Positions 53,787 through 63,246 of a DNA stretch of 64,000 nt are shown piece by piece (position 1 is the first letter of the stretch; each line of letters opens with the position of its first letter). The position numbers and the translations under genes were made by a program. The notes below the pieces were generated by a model. It was not told the DNA's origin. It saw nothing but the letters and a program-made list of their open reading frames with translations, and made no database searches. The stretch comes from Gordonia paraffinivorans NBRC 108238 (GTDB lineage Bacteria; Actinomycetota; Actinomycetes; Mycobacteriales; Mycobacteriaceae). The DNA lies in NCBI RefSeq assembly GCF_000344155.1, contig NZ_BAOQ01000012.1, forward strand, positions 62,001 to 126,000, given 5' to 3'.

Positions 53787-56700
53787 ATGAGTCGCAACCC
53801 GGGCACCCAGGCCTCGCGCAACGCCCTGCGCGCGCGGCTGGTCGCGGCACCCGAGGCCGTCGACGCGCCGCGCGACTGGCCAGCGCACATCCGGCGCGTG
53901 ATCGATGCCGGCACCAGGGCCACCGGCGAAGAGCAACAGGCGTGGCGTCCGATCCGGGTCCACGGCGGGCCGGGCAGCGGAAAGACCGCGCTCATCGTCG
54001 ACGCCGCGGTGGCGCGTCTGCTCGATCCGGACACCGATCCGGAATCGGTCCTGGTCCTCGCCTCCAGCCGTCGGGCCGCGGTCGCGCTGCGGGAGGAGAT
54101 CACCCGACGGGTCCTGTCGGCCCACGCCGAAGGACGGCGCGTGCTGGGCGGGGCCCTGCGCGAGCCGCTGGTGCGCACCGTGCACTCCTACGCGTTCGCC
54201 ATCCTGCGGCTGCAGGCCGGCGCCCACGGCAACCCGCCGCCCCGGCTGATCACCGGCTCCGAACAGGACGTCGTCCTGCGCGAGCTGCTCGCGGGCGACA
54301 TCGAAGACGGCGCGGAGTACTGGCCGGCACACCTGCGCCCGGCGCTCGGCACCGACGGATTCGCGCAGGCCCTGCGCGACCTGATGATGCGCGCCGCCGA
54401 ACGCGGTGTCGGGCCGGAGGAACTCGCCGCGCTGGGCAAGAAGCACAAGCGCCCGGAGTGGGTGGCCGCCGGACGCGCCTACGCGCAGTACGAGCAGAAC
54501 ATGCTGCTGCGCGGCGCGGTGGGACTCGAGACCCCCGGCGCCTCGGCGCCCGCCGTCGACGCGGCCGAGCTCATCGGCTCCGCGCTCTCGGCGTTCGCCA
54601 CCGACCCGGACCTGCTCAGCGGCGAGCGGCGCCGCATCCGGCATCTCCTCGTCGACGACGCGCAGCATCTCGATCCGCAGGCCGCGCAGCTGATCCGGCT
54701 GGTCGGCACCGGCACGGTGTCGACCATCATCGCCGCCGACACCGACCAGTCCGTGTTCGGTTTCCGCGGCGCCAGCCCGCGCTTCGCCGACGGCCTGGCC
54801 GATCCGGGCTCCGACCGCGACATCGTCCTCGAACACGACTTCCGCGCGCACCCCGACATCGCGCGACTCGGGCGGGCCATCGCCGCGCGGCTCCCGGGCG
54901 CCCGGCCGCACCCGTACCCGCAACCGGTGTCCGAGCTCGACGCCGACCGCGAGGCGGAGGTCCCGAAGGACGCCGCCGCGGTGCGCATCTACGGTTCGGC
55001 GGCGAAGGAGGCCACCGCCATCGCCGACATGCTGCGCCGCGCGCACCTTTTCGACGGGGTGCCGTGGTCGCAGATGGCCGTCATCGTGCGGTCGGTCTCG
55101 CTGGCGTTGCCGCCGCTGCGCCGGGCGTTCCGCTCGGCGGGCGTCCCGGTCACCACGCCCGCCGGCGACCTGCCCCTGCACCGGCAACGCGCGGTCATCG
55201 CGCTGATGCTGGTGCTGCGCGTGGTCGCGGCCCGCCGGCACGACCCGACCGCCCACACCGATCCGGACACCCCCGAACTCTTCACGACCGAGGACACCCT
55301 GACCCTGCTGTCCGGCCCGATCGGCGGTGCCGACCCCGGTGCGATGCGCCGGCTCCGGCGCGGCATCCGCCGCTTCGACGAGACGAAAGATCCTTCGGGG
55401 CAGCAGGATTCGCTCACGTCGCTGACGCGGGCCATCCTCGATCCGGAGCTGGGCACCCGCTACCGGCGCTCCCTGACCGAGACCGAGGCCGCGCCGTTGG
55501 GGCGGGTGCTCGACGTCGTGGCCGCGGCCCAGCGGGCGCACGACGCCGGGCGCGGCATCGAGGAGACGCTCTGGGCGGCGTGGCAGGCCACCGGGCTCGA
55601 ACGTCGCTGGGCCGCCTCCGCGGTCCGCGGCGGACCCGCCGGCGAGCAAGCCGACCGCGACCTCGACGCCGTCATGGCGATGTTCGAGGCCGCGGCGAAC
55701 TTCGCCGACACCCTGCCCGCGGCCGGCCCGGCCGGGTTCGTGCACTACCTGTCGCAGCTGCAGATCCCCCGCGACAGCCGGACGCCCACCGCCGCAGCCG
55801 AATCCGTGACGGTGCTGTCGGCCCATGCCGCCGTCGGCCGGGAGTGGGAGGTGGTCGCGGTCGCCGGTGTGCAGGACGGCCTGTGGCCATCGCTGCGCAG
55901 TCGCGGCGGCGTGCTCGGCACCGCGGCGCTCGTCGACCTGCTCGACGGGATGGACGCCGAGGCCGTCGACACCGTCGCCCGCGGCGCCGCCGCGCTGGCC
56001 GACGAGCGGAGGTTGTTCCTCGTGGCCTGCACCAGGGCGCGTAGTCGCCTGCTGGTGACGGCGGTGGAGGACGGCAGCGGCGACGCCTCCCCGTCGCGGT
56101 TCATCACCGAACTCGCCGATCTGGTGGCCGACGCCGACGCCGACGCCGACGACGCCGCGTCGCGGCCCGAACCCGCGCTCGACCCGGGCGTCGACCGCGT
56201 CCTGTCGCTGCCGTCGCTGGTCGCGACCCTGCGATCGGTGGTGGTGGCCGGCGCGCACGACCCCGACGAGCGGACCCGGGCCGCCGCGCGCCTGCTCGCG
56301 GTCCTGGCCGACTCCGACATCCCGGGAGCCCATCCGCGGGACTGGTTCGGCCTCGCCGAGCCCAGCACCGACGCCCCGCTGTGGACCCCGGATCAGGGGC
56401 CGGTGGTGTTGTCGCCGTCGAATGTCGAGGCACTCAACCGGTGTTCGCTGCGGTGGGTGCTGGAGCGCAACGGGGGCCGCGACGGCGACGGGACGCCCGC
56501 CCTCACCGGCAGCCTGGTGCACACCCTGGTCCAGGCGGTCGCCGGGCAGATGGACCCGCAGGAGGTCACCGCGGCCCTGCGCGCGATCTGGGACCGCGTC
56601 GACACCGGCGCGGGCTGGTACTCCGCGCGCGAGCTCGAACGCGCGGAGAACATGCTCACCCACTTTCGCGACTGGCTGCGGCTGTCCCGGTCCGAGCTCG

Positions 56701-57209
56701 AGGAGGTGGGCGTCGAGCTGCCCGTCGACGCGACGATCCCCGCCGGCCCGGTTCACGACGACACCGACGGCGACGCCGAGGCCCCGCCGGTGCGCCTGCG
56801 CGGCCGCGTCGACCGGCTCGAGGTCGACGCGCAGGGCCGCCCGGTGGTCGTCGACGTCAAGACCTCCAAGAACCCCATCACCAAGACCGAGGCCGACGAA
56901 CACGCGCAGATGGCGGCCTACCAGGTGGCTCTCGCGCACGGCGGCGTGCCGCAGTTCGGCGAGGCGACCCCGGGCGGGGCGCGGCTGGTGTACGTGGCCA
57001 AGGCGCACCGGGATTCGGGTGCGACCGAGCGGGTCCAGTCGCCGCTGACGCCGGAGCTGCTCGACGAGTGGATCGGGGAGGTCCGTCGCGCGGCGCGCGC
57101 GAGCATCGGCCCGACCTTCCGCGCGACGCCGAATCCCGGCTGCCAGCACTGCGCGCTGACGGCCAGCTGCCCGGCCAAGATCCCCGGAAAGGCGGTGACC
57201 GATGACTAG
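53787..57209 (+). CDS. adnA: Helicase-nuclease subunit AdnA
   Basis: This 1140-residue protein has UvrD-like motor motifs near the N-terminus (Walker A VHGGPGSGKTAL; LLVDDAQHLDPQ; DTDQSVFGFRGASP) and a C-terminal RecB-type nuclease with VVVDVKTSKNP. Cys886 plus Cys1119, Cys1122 and Cys1128 (C-x2-C-x5-C) have the layout of an iron-sulfur nuclease domain. With AdnB it forms the actinobacterial motor-nuclease that resects double-strand breaks. ATG 53787 or ATG 53778 is the start. The stop overlaps adnB by eight bases. Confidence 0.94.
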   Translation: MSRNPGTQASRNALRARLVAAPEAVDAPRDWPAHIRRVIDAGTRATGEEQQAWRPIRVHGGPGSGKTALIVDAAVARLLDPDTDPESVLVLASSRRAAVALREEITRRVLSAHAEGRRVLGGALREPLVRTVHSYAFAILRLQAGAHGNPPPRLITGSEQDVVLRELLAGDIEDGAEYWPAHLRPALGTDGFAQALRDLMMRAAERGVGPEELAALGKKHKRPEWVAAGRAYAQYEQNMLLRGAVGLETPGASAPAVDAAELIGSALSAFATDPDLLSGERRRIRHLLVDDAQHLDPQAAQLIRLVGTGTVSTIIAADTDQSVFGFRGASPRFADGLADPGSDRDIVLEHDFRAHPDIARLGRAIAARLPGARPHPYPQPVSELDADREAEVPKDAAAVRIYGSAAKEATAIADMLRRAHLFDGVPWSQMAVIVRSVSLALPPLRRAFRSAGVPVTTPAGDLPLHRQRAVIALMLVLRVVAARRHDPTAHTDPDTPELFTTEDTLTLLSGPIGGADPGAMRRLRRGIRRFDETKDPSGQQDSLTSLTRAILDPELGTRYRRSLTETEAAPLGRVLDVVAAAQRAHDAGRGIEETLWAAWQATGLERRWAASAVRGGPAGEQADRDLDAVMAMFEAAANFADTLPAAGPAGFVHYLSQLQIPRDSRTPTAAAESVTVLSAHAAVGREWEVVAVAGVQDGLWPSLRSRGGVLGTAALVDLLDGMDAEAVDTVARGAAALADERRLFLVACTRARSRLLVTAVEDGSGDASPSRFITELADLVADADADADDAASRPEPALDPGVDRVLSLPSLVATLRSVVVAGAHDPDERTRAAARLLAVLADSDIPGAHPRDWFGLAEPSTDAPLWTPDQGPVVLSPSNVEALNRCSLRWVLERNGGRDGDGTPALTGSLVHTLVQAVAGQMDPQEVTAALRAIWDRVDTGAGWYSARELERAENMLTHFRDWLRLSRSELEEVGVELPVDATIPAGPVHDDTDGDAEAPPVRLRGRVDRLEVDAQGRPVVVDVKTSKNPITKTEADEHAQMAAYQVALAHGGVPQFGEATPGGARLVYVAKAHRDSGATERVQSPLTPELLDEWIGEVRRAARASIGPTFRATPNPGCQHCALTASCPAKIPGKAVTDD

Positions 57210-60200
57210 CGAGGCGACGCAGGCCCCGACCGGGCGTCCGCTGATCGGCGCCAAGACGCTTGCCGCGGCTCTCGGGCTCCCCGAGCCGACTCCCGAGCAG
57301 GTGGCGGTCATCGAGGCGCCGGTCGAGCCGATGCTCGTGGTCGCCGGTGCCGGCGCGGGAAAGACGGAGACGATGGCCTCGCGCGTCGTGTGGCTCGTCG
57401 CCAACCAGATCGTCGCGCCCGACGAGATCCTGGGCCTGACCTTCACCCGCAAGGCCGCCAGCGAGCTCGGCGCGCGCATCCGCCGACGGCTGTCGATGCT
57501 GTCGGGGTCTGCGGCACTGCGCAATTGGGACCCCGACGGCTCGCTGGCCGCCCGGCTGCGCGGGGCCGACCCCGAGGTCAGCACCTACCACGCCTATGCC
57601 GGTCGGCTCATCGCCGACTACGGCCTGCTGCTGCCGGTCGAGCCGTCGTCGACGCTGCTCACCGAGACGGAGCTGTGGCAGCTGGCCTTCGGGCTCGTCT
57701 CGTCGTGGCCGGAGGATCTCGACACCGACAAGGTCCCGGCGAGCGTCACCGAGGCCGTGCTCAAGCTGTACGGCGAGATGTCGGAGCACCTCGTCGACAT
57801 CGACGACCTCGAGAAGGCCGGGTCGAGGCTGTACGAGCTCATCGACACCCTCCCGAAGGGCCCTCGGCAGCGCGACAAGCCGTCGCAGGCGTTGCTGAAG
57901 ATCAAGGAGGTCATCGACGAGCGGCGGGCGCTGCTCCCGCTCGTGCGCGCGCTCGCCGACACCATGCGCGCGCAGTCCGCGCTCGATTTCGGCAGCCAGA
58001 TGTCGCTGGCCGCACGGCTCGTCGTCGGCAACCCCGAGGTGGTGGAGTCCGAACGCGCGGCGTTCCGCGCGGTGCTCCTCGACGAGTACCAGGACACCGG
58101 CCACTCCCAGCGCATCCTGCTGTCGACGCTGTTCGGCGGGCACGGGCCGTCGCGGGAGCCGGTGGCGGTCACCGCGGTCGGCGATCCGATCCAGTCCATC
58201 TACGGCTGGCGTGGCGCGTCCGCGGCCAACCTGCCCCGGTTCGCCCGCGATTTCCCGCGTCCCGACGGCTCGCCCGCGCACCGCCGAGAACTGCTCACCA
58301 GTTGGCGCAATGCGGCGCAGGCCCTGCGCCTGGCGAACCAGGTGTCCGAGGAACTCCGGCGCCGGGGCATCCCGGTCAGCGTCCTGCGGCCGCGGCCCGA
58401 CGCCCCGCACGGAACGGCGACCATCGCGCTCACCGAGACCGTCATCGACGAGCGCAGCTGGATCGCCGACTCGATCGAGGAGCGATGGAAGGCGGCCGAG
58501 GCCGCCGGCGAGGCGCCGCCGACGACCGCGATCCTGGTGCGGCGCAACGAGGATTCGGCGCCGTTGGCCGCCGAGCTGGAGAGCCGCGGGATCCCCGCCG
58601 AGGTCGTCGGCATCGGCGGCCTGCTCCACGTGCCCGAGATCGAGGACATCATCGCCACCCTGCGCGTGATGGCCGACCCGATGGCCGGCACCGCGGTCAT
58701 GCGCCTGCTGACGGGTGCGCGCTGGCGGCTCGGGGCCAAGGACCTCGCCGCGCTGTGGCGGCGCGCCACCACCCTCGCCGCGGAGAGCTACGCCGAATCG
58801 GTGGGCGTGGTCACCAGCCGCGAACAGCTCGACGCCGCACTCGATTCCGTCCTGCCCACCGAGATCGTCGACCGGGCCGGCCTCGCCGACGCCGTCGTCG
58901 ACCCCGGGGACCCGGGCGACTACAGCCCGGAGGGATACGCACGCATCCGCGCGTTCGGGGCACAGCTGGAATCGCTGCGGCGTCGCATCGGGCAGCCGCT
59001 GCCCGAGCTCGTCGCCGACGTGGAGCACACCATCGGCGTGGGCGTCGAGGCCCAGATCCGCGCACGCCGCATGCGCGGCGCCATCACCGGACGCGAGCAC
59101 CTCGACGCCTTCGCCGACTACGTCAGCCACTACGCCGACCGTCCAGGCGCGAATCTCCCCGGCCTGCTGGCCTTCCTGGACGCCGCCGAGACCATCGAGA
59201 AGGGCCTGGAGCCGGGCAAGATCGAAGTGGCCGACCAGCGCGTGCAGATCCTCACCGTGCACGCCGCGAAGGGACTCGAGTGGGACGTCGTGGCGATCCC
59301 GCACCTGGCGAAGGGGATCTTCCCCAGCGCCAAGGCCGACACCACCTGGCTCGGCAGCGCCCGCGAACTCCCGGCCGAGCTGCGCGGCGACCTCGCGACC
59401 CCTTCCGAGTCGGCAGACGGTGCGGCCGAAGGGTTCCCGGTGCTCAAACTCGACGCGCTGGCCGACCGCAAGCAGCTCGAGGAGGCGATCGCCGACCACA
59501 AGGCGGCCATCTCACAGCGACGCCTCGAAGAGGACCGCCGCCTGCTCTACGTCGCGCTGACCCGTGCCCGGCACGATCTGCTGATCTCGGCACACCACTG
59601 GTCGGAGACCGGGGACAAGCCGCGCGGCGGATCGGAGTTCTTCGACGAGCTGATGACCGCCATCGACGAGGCGATCACCGATCCGTCGGTCGACTCCACG
59701 GGCATGTCCATCGCGGTCCGCACCCCGCCGCCGGCCGACGACGCGACCAACCCGCTCGCCGAACGCGTCGTCGCCGAGTCGTGGCCGCGGGACCCGCTCG
59801 CCGGACGCCGCGACGCGGTGCAGGCCGCCGCCGAGCTCGTGCTCGAGGCGATCGCGAACCGGGAGGCGCCCGCGCTGTTCGACGCCCCGTCCGACGCGGC
59901 GGGGCAGGCCGAGCTCGCAGCGGCCGACCCCGACGACGAGATCGCCGCCTGGGAGGCGGAGGTGTCGGCGCTGCTCGACGAACACCACCAGGCCAACCAG
60001 GCGCTCGTCGAGGTCACGCTGCCGACCCACCTGTCGGTCAGCCAGCTCGTCGAACTCGACGCCGACGAGGCCGAGTTCGCCCGGCGGCTCCGGCGGCCCA
60101 CGCCGTTCCGGCCCAATCCGATGGCGCGGCGCGGTACCGCATTCCACGCCTGGGTGGAACGGTGGTTCGGCGCGACGCGACTGCTCGACGTCGACGAACT

Positions 60201-60603
60201 CCCCGGTGCCGCCGATGCCACGGCCAGCCCCGACGCCGACCTCGATGCCCTGCGCGAGGCCTTTCTCGCCTCGCCGTGGGCCAACCGGAGCCCCACCGAG
60301 GTGGAGGTCCCGTTCGAGACGGTCATCGGCGGCATCGTGGTGCGCGGGCGCATCGACGCGGTCTTCGCCGAGAAGGACGGGTCGTGGACGGTGGTCGACT
60401 GGAAGACCGGCGTGGTTCCCGAACCGGCGAAACGGGAGTCGCTGTTCATCCAGCTGGCCGCCTACCGCATCGCGTGGGCCCAGCTGGCCGGCGTTCCCGT
60501 CGAGAAGGTCCGCGCGGCTTTCCACTACGTCCGCGACGGACACACGCTGATGGCCGACGACCTCCCCGACGAGGCGACGCTCGCGGCCAAGCTGGCCAAA
60601 TGA
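57202..60603 (+). CDS. adnB: Helicase-nuclease subunit AdnB
   Basis: This 1133-residue UvrD/Rep-like helicase has Walker A VVAGAGAGKTET, LLDEYQDTGHSQ (II), GDPIQSIYGWRGA (III), and VHAAKGLEWDVVAIP with ALTRARHDL (V and VI), fused to a C-terminal RecB-type nuclease (RGRIDAVF...TVVDWKTG). In mycobacteria AdnB is the leading motor of the complex. The start codon lies inside adnA, so the subunits are cotranslated at equal levels. Confidence 0.95.
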   Translation: MTSEATQAPTGRPLIGAKTLAAALGLPEPTPEQVAVIEAPVEPMLVVAGAGAGKTETMASRVVWLVANQIVAPDEILGLTFTRKAASELGARIRRRLSMLSGSAALRNWDPDGSLAARLRGADPEVSTYHAYAGRLIADYGLLLPVEPSSTLLTETELWQLAFGLVSSWPEDLDTDKVPASVTEAVLKLYGEMSEHLVDIDDLEKAGSRLYELIDTLPKGPRQRDKPSQALLKIKEVIDERRALLPLVRALADTMRAQSALDFGSQMSLAARLVVGNPEVVESERAAFRAVLLDEYQDTGHSQRILLSTLFGGHGPSREPVAVTAVGDPIQSIYGWRGASAANLPRFARDFPRPDGSPAHRRELLTSWRNAAQALRLANQVSEELRRRGIPVSVLRPRPDAPHGTATIALTETVIDERSWIADSIEERWKAAEAAGEAPPTTAILVRRNEDSAPLAAELESRGIPAEVVGIGGLLHVPEIEDIIATLRVMADPMAGTAVMRLLTGARWRLGAKDLAALWRRATTLAAESYAESVGVVTSREQLDAALDSVLPTEIVDRAGLADAVVDPGDPGDYSPEGYARIRAFGAQLESLRRRIGQPLPELVADVEHTIGVGVEAQIRARRMRGAITGREHLDAFADYVSHYADRPGANLPGLLAFLDAAETIEKGLEPGKIEVADQRVQILTVHAAKGLEWDVVAIPHLAKGIFPSAKADTTWLGSARELPAELRGDLATPSESADGAAEGFPVLKLDALADRKQLEEAIADHKAAISQRRLEEDRRLLYVALTRARHDLLISAHHWSETGDKPRGGSEFFDELMTAIDEAITDPSVDSTGMSIAVRTPPPADDATNPLAERVVAESWPRDPLAGRRDAVQAAAELVLEAIANREAPALFDAPSDAAGQAELAAADPDDEIAAWEAEVSALLDEHHQANQALVEVTLPTHLSVSQLVELDADEAEFARRLRRPTPFRPNPMARRGTAFHAWVERWFGATRLLDVDELPGAADATASPDADLDALREAFLASPWANRSPTEVEVPFETVIGGIVVRGRIDAVFAEKDGSWTVVDWKTGVVPEPAKRESLFIQLAAYRIAWAQLAGVPVEKVRAAFHYVRDGHTLMADDLPDEATLAAKLAK

Positions 60604-60625
60604 GCTCCCATGTCGGCGAGTGGGT

Positions 60626-60631
60626 TACATT
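60626..60631 (+). promoter_or_regulatory. Candidate leaderless promoter -10 before the channel gene
   Basis: TACATT, seven bases, then GTG 60639, which begins a nine-residue ORF rather than the channel itself. Confidence 0.5.
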
Positions 60632-60638
60632 TCAGCGT

Positions 60639-60668
60639 GTGAGCGAACCCCAGAAGCGCCAGATGTGA
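60639..60668 (+). CDS. Nine-residue leaderless upstream ORF (VSEPQKRQM)
   Basis: GTG at the expected leaderless position, nine sense codons, then TGA overlapping a GTG (60665) that is in frame with the channel gene. Suggests termination-reinitiation coupling. Confidence 0.45.
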   Translation: MSEPQKRQM

Positions 60669-60670
60669 CC

Positions 60671-61744
60671 ATGCGTAACCGCTTGCGCCGCCGGTTCGGA
60701 TCCGGGGACGAGCTGGCCGGCAAACCCGACTACGCGTTGGTCGGCGTCGTCCGGATCCCCGAACTCGAACAGAGCCCGGCCCGTGCGATCGGTCGCCGCG
60801 TCCTCTGGGCGTGCCTGGCGCTGTTCTTCACCTCGGTGGTCGTGTGGATCGACCGCGACGGCTATCACGACGCGCAGGGCAACCCGCTGTCCTATCTCGA
60901 TTCGCTCTACTACTCGGCGGTGACGCTGTCGACCACGGGTTACGGCGACATCACCCCGATCAGCCCGTTCGCCCGGTTCGTCAACATCGTCATCATCACG
61001 CCACTGCGTGTGCTGTTCCTGATCGTGCTGATCGGCACCACCCTCGAGGTGCTCACCGAACGGTCCCGGCAGGCGCTCAAGATCCAGCGTTGGAGGAATG
61101 CCGTGCGCAATCACACCGTGGTCATCGGCTACGGAACCAAGGGACGTACCGCGGTCGACGCCATGCGCGGCGACGGGGTCAAGCCCTCGGAGATCGTCGT
61201 CGTCGACTCCGAACCCGCGGTCCTCGAGGCGGCGGCGGCCGACGGGCTCGTCACGGTCCGCGGCGACGCGACCAAGTCCGACGTCCTGCGCCTCGCAGGC
61301 GTCGCGCACGCCAAGAACATCATCGTCGCGCCCAACCGGGACGACACCGCGGTCCTCGCGACGCTCACCGCGCGCGAGATCAATCCGCGCGCGAAGATCG
61401 TGGCGTCGATCCGCGAGTCGGAGAACACCCACCTCATGCGCCAGTCCGGCGCCAACTCCGTGGTGGTCTCGTCGGAGACGGCGGGCCGCCTGCTGGGCAT
61501 CGCCACCATGACGCCATCGGTGGTCGAGATGATCGAGGACCTCCTCACCCCGGACATCGGGTACTCCATCGCCGAACGCGAGGTGGATCCCAGCGAGACG
61601 GGCGGATCGCCCGCGCACACGCGCGACATCGTGCTCGGCGTGGTCCGCGACGGCGTGCTCCATCGGGTCGACGACGCCGAGGTCGAACAGATCGAGGCCG
61701 GCGACCGGCTGCTGTACGTCCGCAAGAGCACGTCCGACGACTGA
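60671..61744 (+). CDS. Potassium channel with TrkA-N (RCK) domain
   Basis: This 357-residue protein (Rv3200c-like) has two membrane segments (about 42-58 and 98-122) around a pore loop with the selectivity filter TTGYGD, then an RCK/TrkA-N Rossmann domain (VVIGYGTKGRTAVDAM; VRGDATKSDVLRLAG) and a TrkA-C-like region ending LLYVRKS. A ligand-gated K+ channel of the Kch/MthK type. The start is ATG 60671 or GTG 60665; the latter overlaps the stop of a short upstream ORF. Confidence 0.92.
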   Translation: MRNRLRRRFGSGDELAGKPDYALVGVVRIPELEQSPARAIGRRVLWACLALFFTSVVVWIDRDGYHDAQGNPLSYLDSLYYSAVTLSTTGYGDITPISPFARFVNIVIITPLRVLFLIVLIGTTLEVLTERSRQALKIQRWRNAVRNHTVVIGYGTKGRTAVDAMRGDGVKPSEIVVVDSEPAVLEAAAADGLVTVRGDATKSDVLRLAGVAHAKNIIVAPNRDDTAVLATLTAREINPRAKIVASIRESENTHLMRQSGANSVVVSSETAGRLLGIATMTPSVVEMIEDLLTPDIGYSIAEREVDPSETGGSPAHTRDIVLGVVRDGVLHRVDDAEVEQIEAGDRLLYVRKSTSDD

Positions 61745-61814
61745 CGGGCGGACGCTCGCCATCCGACCGGACCGGCCCGACACCGCCCACCCGACCGACC
61801 ACCAGGGGAACGAC

Positions 61815-62750
61815 GTGCACTTCGACCTGCTCCAACTGCCCATGCTCTCGCGCGCGGGATTCGACCGCGCCGACGAGATCCGCGACGACGCCGAACGGAT
61901 GGCCGCCGGCTGGCCGACGGCGAAGGTGCTGCTCGTCGATCCCAACGGCCGCTATCCGGTCGGCGATTCGGGTGCCCTGCACTGGGTCGAGGCGACGACC
62001 GTCGCCGACGCCCCGCCGGCCGATGCGGTGTTCCTGGGCGTGGTCGACGGCGTCGACCGCTGGACCCGCCGCGTCGACCACGTCGACGGTCCCACCGACG
62101 ACGCCCGCCGGGGTGCCGAACGCCTGACCGCGGACGAGGCCGGGCTGCTGGTCACCGCACTCGGCATCCTGAATTGGCATGACACGGCCAGGCATTCGCC
62201 GGTCGACGGCTCGGTCACCGTGCCGGCGCGCGGCGGTTGGGTGCGTCGCAGCGTCGACTCCGGTCGCGACGAGTTCCCGCGCACCGATCCGGCCATCATC
62301 ACCGTCGTGCACGACGGTGCCGACCGGATCCTGCTGGGCCGCCAGGCCATCTGGCCCGACGGCTGGTACTCGACCCTGGCCGGCTTTGTGGAACCGGGGG
62401 AGTCGTTGGAGCAGTGCGTCATCCGCGAGGTCCACGAGGAGGTCGGCATCGTGGTGCGCGAGCCGCGCTACCTCGGCAGCCAGCCGTGGCCGTTCCCGCG
62501 GTCGCTGATGCTCGGCTTCGCCGCCATCGGAGACCCGGCCGACGAACTGCAGTTCCTCGACGGCGAGATCGGTGACGCACGGTGGTTCCACCGCGACGAG
62601 GTGCGCGAGGCGCTCTCGCGCGACGGATGGACCCGCGTCGACCCCGCTCCGGACGGGACGCCCCCGCGACTGCAGCTGCCCGGGTCGATCTCGATCGCGC
62701 GCACCCTCATCGAGTCCTGGGCGGCCACGGGACAGACAGACACGGGATAG
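61815..62750 (+). CDS. nudC: NAD(H) pyrophosphatase NudC
   Basis: This 311-residue protein has the NUDIX box GFVEPGESLEQCVIREVHEE followed by the NADH-specific SQPWPFPRS motif, which identifies NudC. It hydrolyses NADH/NAD to NMN and AMP and may remove NAD caps from RNA. The zinc-ribbon cysteines of E. coli NudC are absent (ILNWHDTARHSPVDGSV in that place). GTG 61815 follows AGGGGAA. Followed by a terminator hairpin. Confidence 0.93.
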   Translation: MHFDLLQLPMLSRAGFDRADEIRDDAERMAAGWPTAKVLLVDPNGRYPVGDSGALHWVEATTVADAPPADAVFLGVVDGVDRWTRRVDHVDGPTDDARRGAERLTADEAGLLVTALGILNWHDTARHSPVDGSVTVPARGGWVRRSVDSGRDEFPRTDPAIITVVHDGADRILLGRQAIWPDGWYSTLAGFVEPGESLEQCVIREVHEEVGIVVREPRYLGSQPWPFPRSLMLGFAAIGDPADELQFLDGEIGDARWFHRDEVREALSRDGWTRVDPAPDGTPPRLQLPGSISIARTLIESWAATGQTDTG

Positions 62751-62781
62751 ACAGCCACGGGATGGGCACCCCGACACGAGA

Positions 62782-62816
62782 GAACCCGGGCCGGCGCGGA
62801 TGCCGGACCCGGGTTC
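62782..62816. terminator. Hairpin terminator between nudC and mycoredoxin
   Basis: GAACCCGGG-CCGGC paired with GCCGG-A-CCCGGGTTC, one bulged base, loop GCGGAT; between convergent genes. Confidence 0.8.
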
Positions 62817-62843
62817 GTCGTCTGCAGATCAGAAGGTGGCGAC

Positions 62844-63122
62844 TCAGACGCCGAGCTTCTTCTTGACGTCGGCGATCGACGGGTTGGTCGCGGTGGTGCC
62901 GTCGGCGTAGAGAACCGTCGGCACGACGTGATTTCCGCCGTTGACGCTGCCCACGAACTCCGCGGCGGCGGGATCGGCCTCGATGTCGATCTCCTTCCAC
63001 GGGATCCCGCTGGCCTTCAGCGCCGTCTTGAGACGGCGGCAGTAGCCGCACCACGTGGTGGTGTACATGGTCAGTTCGCCGGAGTCGGTGGTGCCGGCCG
63101 CGTCGTCGATCACGTTGCTCAT
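62844..63122 (-). CDS. mrx1: Mycoredoxin-1 (glutaredoxin-like)
   Basis: This 92-residue thioredoxin-fold protein has the C-x-x-C active site CGYC at residues 25-28 ([14 protein letters not shown]) and the cis-Pro/TVLYADG segment. Mycoredoxin reduces mycothiol-mixed disulfides using mycothiol. ATG 63122 is preferred to ATG 63131 because a SigH-type promoter ends at 63132, which makes the longer form untranscribed at its start. Homologue of Rv3198A. Confidence 0.93.
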   Translation of the reverse strand: MSNVIDDAAGTTDSGELTMYTTTWCGYCRRLKTALKASGIPWKEIDIEADPAAAEFVGSVNGGNHVVPTVLYADGTTATNPSIADVKKKLGV

Positions 63123-63131
63123 GAACCTCAT

Positions 63132-63158
63132 AACACCACGCCGCGGCGGGCTGTTCCC
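63132..63158 (-). promoter_or_regulatory. SigH-type promoter of mycoredoxin
   Basis: On the minus strand GGGAACA, then GTT at 18 bases from GGAAC, ending about ten bases before ATG 63122; the transcript would be leaderless or nearly so. Same -35 as the sigH promoter. Confidence 0.7.
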
Positions 63159-63246
63159 GTCGACGCCGCGGAGGACAGTGGTGCCTGTCACGCACGGGCG
63201 GGTCGGCGGCCGGGCGCCGTCGGTGGGTGGTGACATAGTGGACTCC

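Noticed and set aside
52878-57584. 1568-residue minus-strand ORF across adnA
   Set aside because: Most of it is the antisense shadow of adnA; only its C-terminal 264 residues, starting at GTG 53672, form a real hydrolase.
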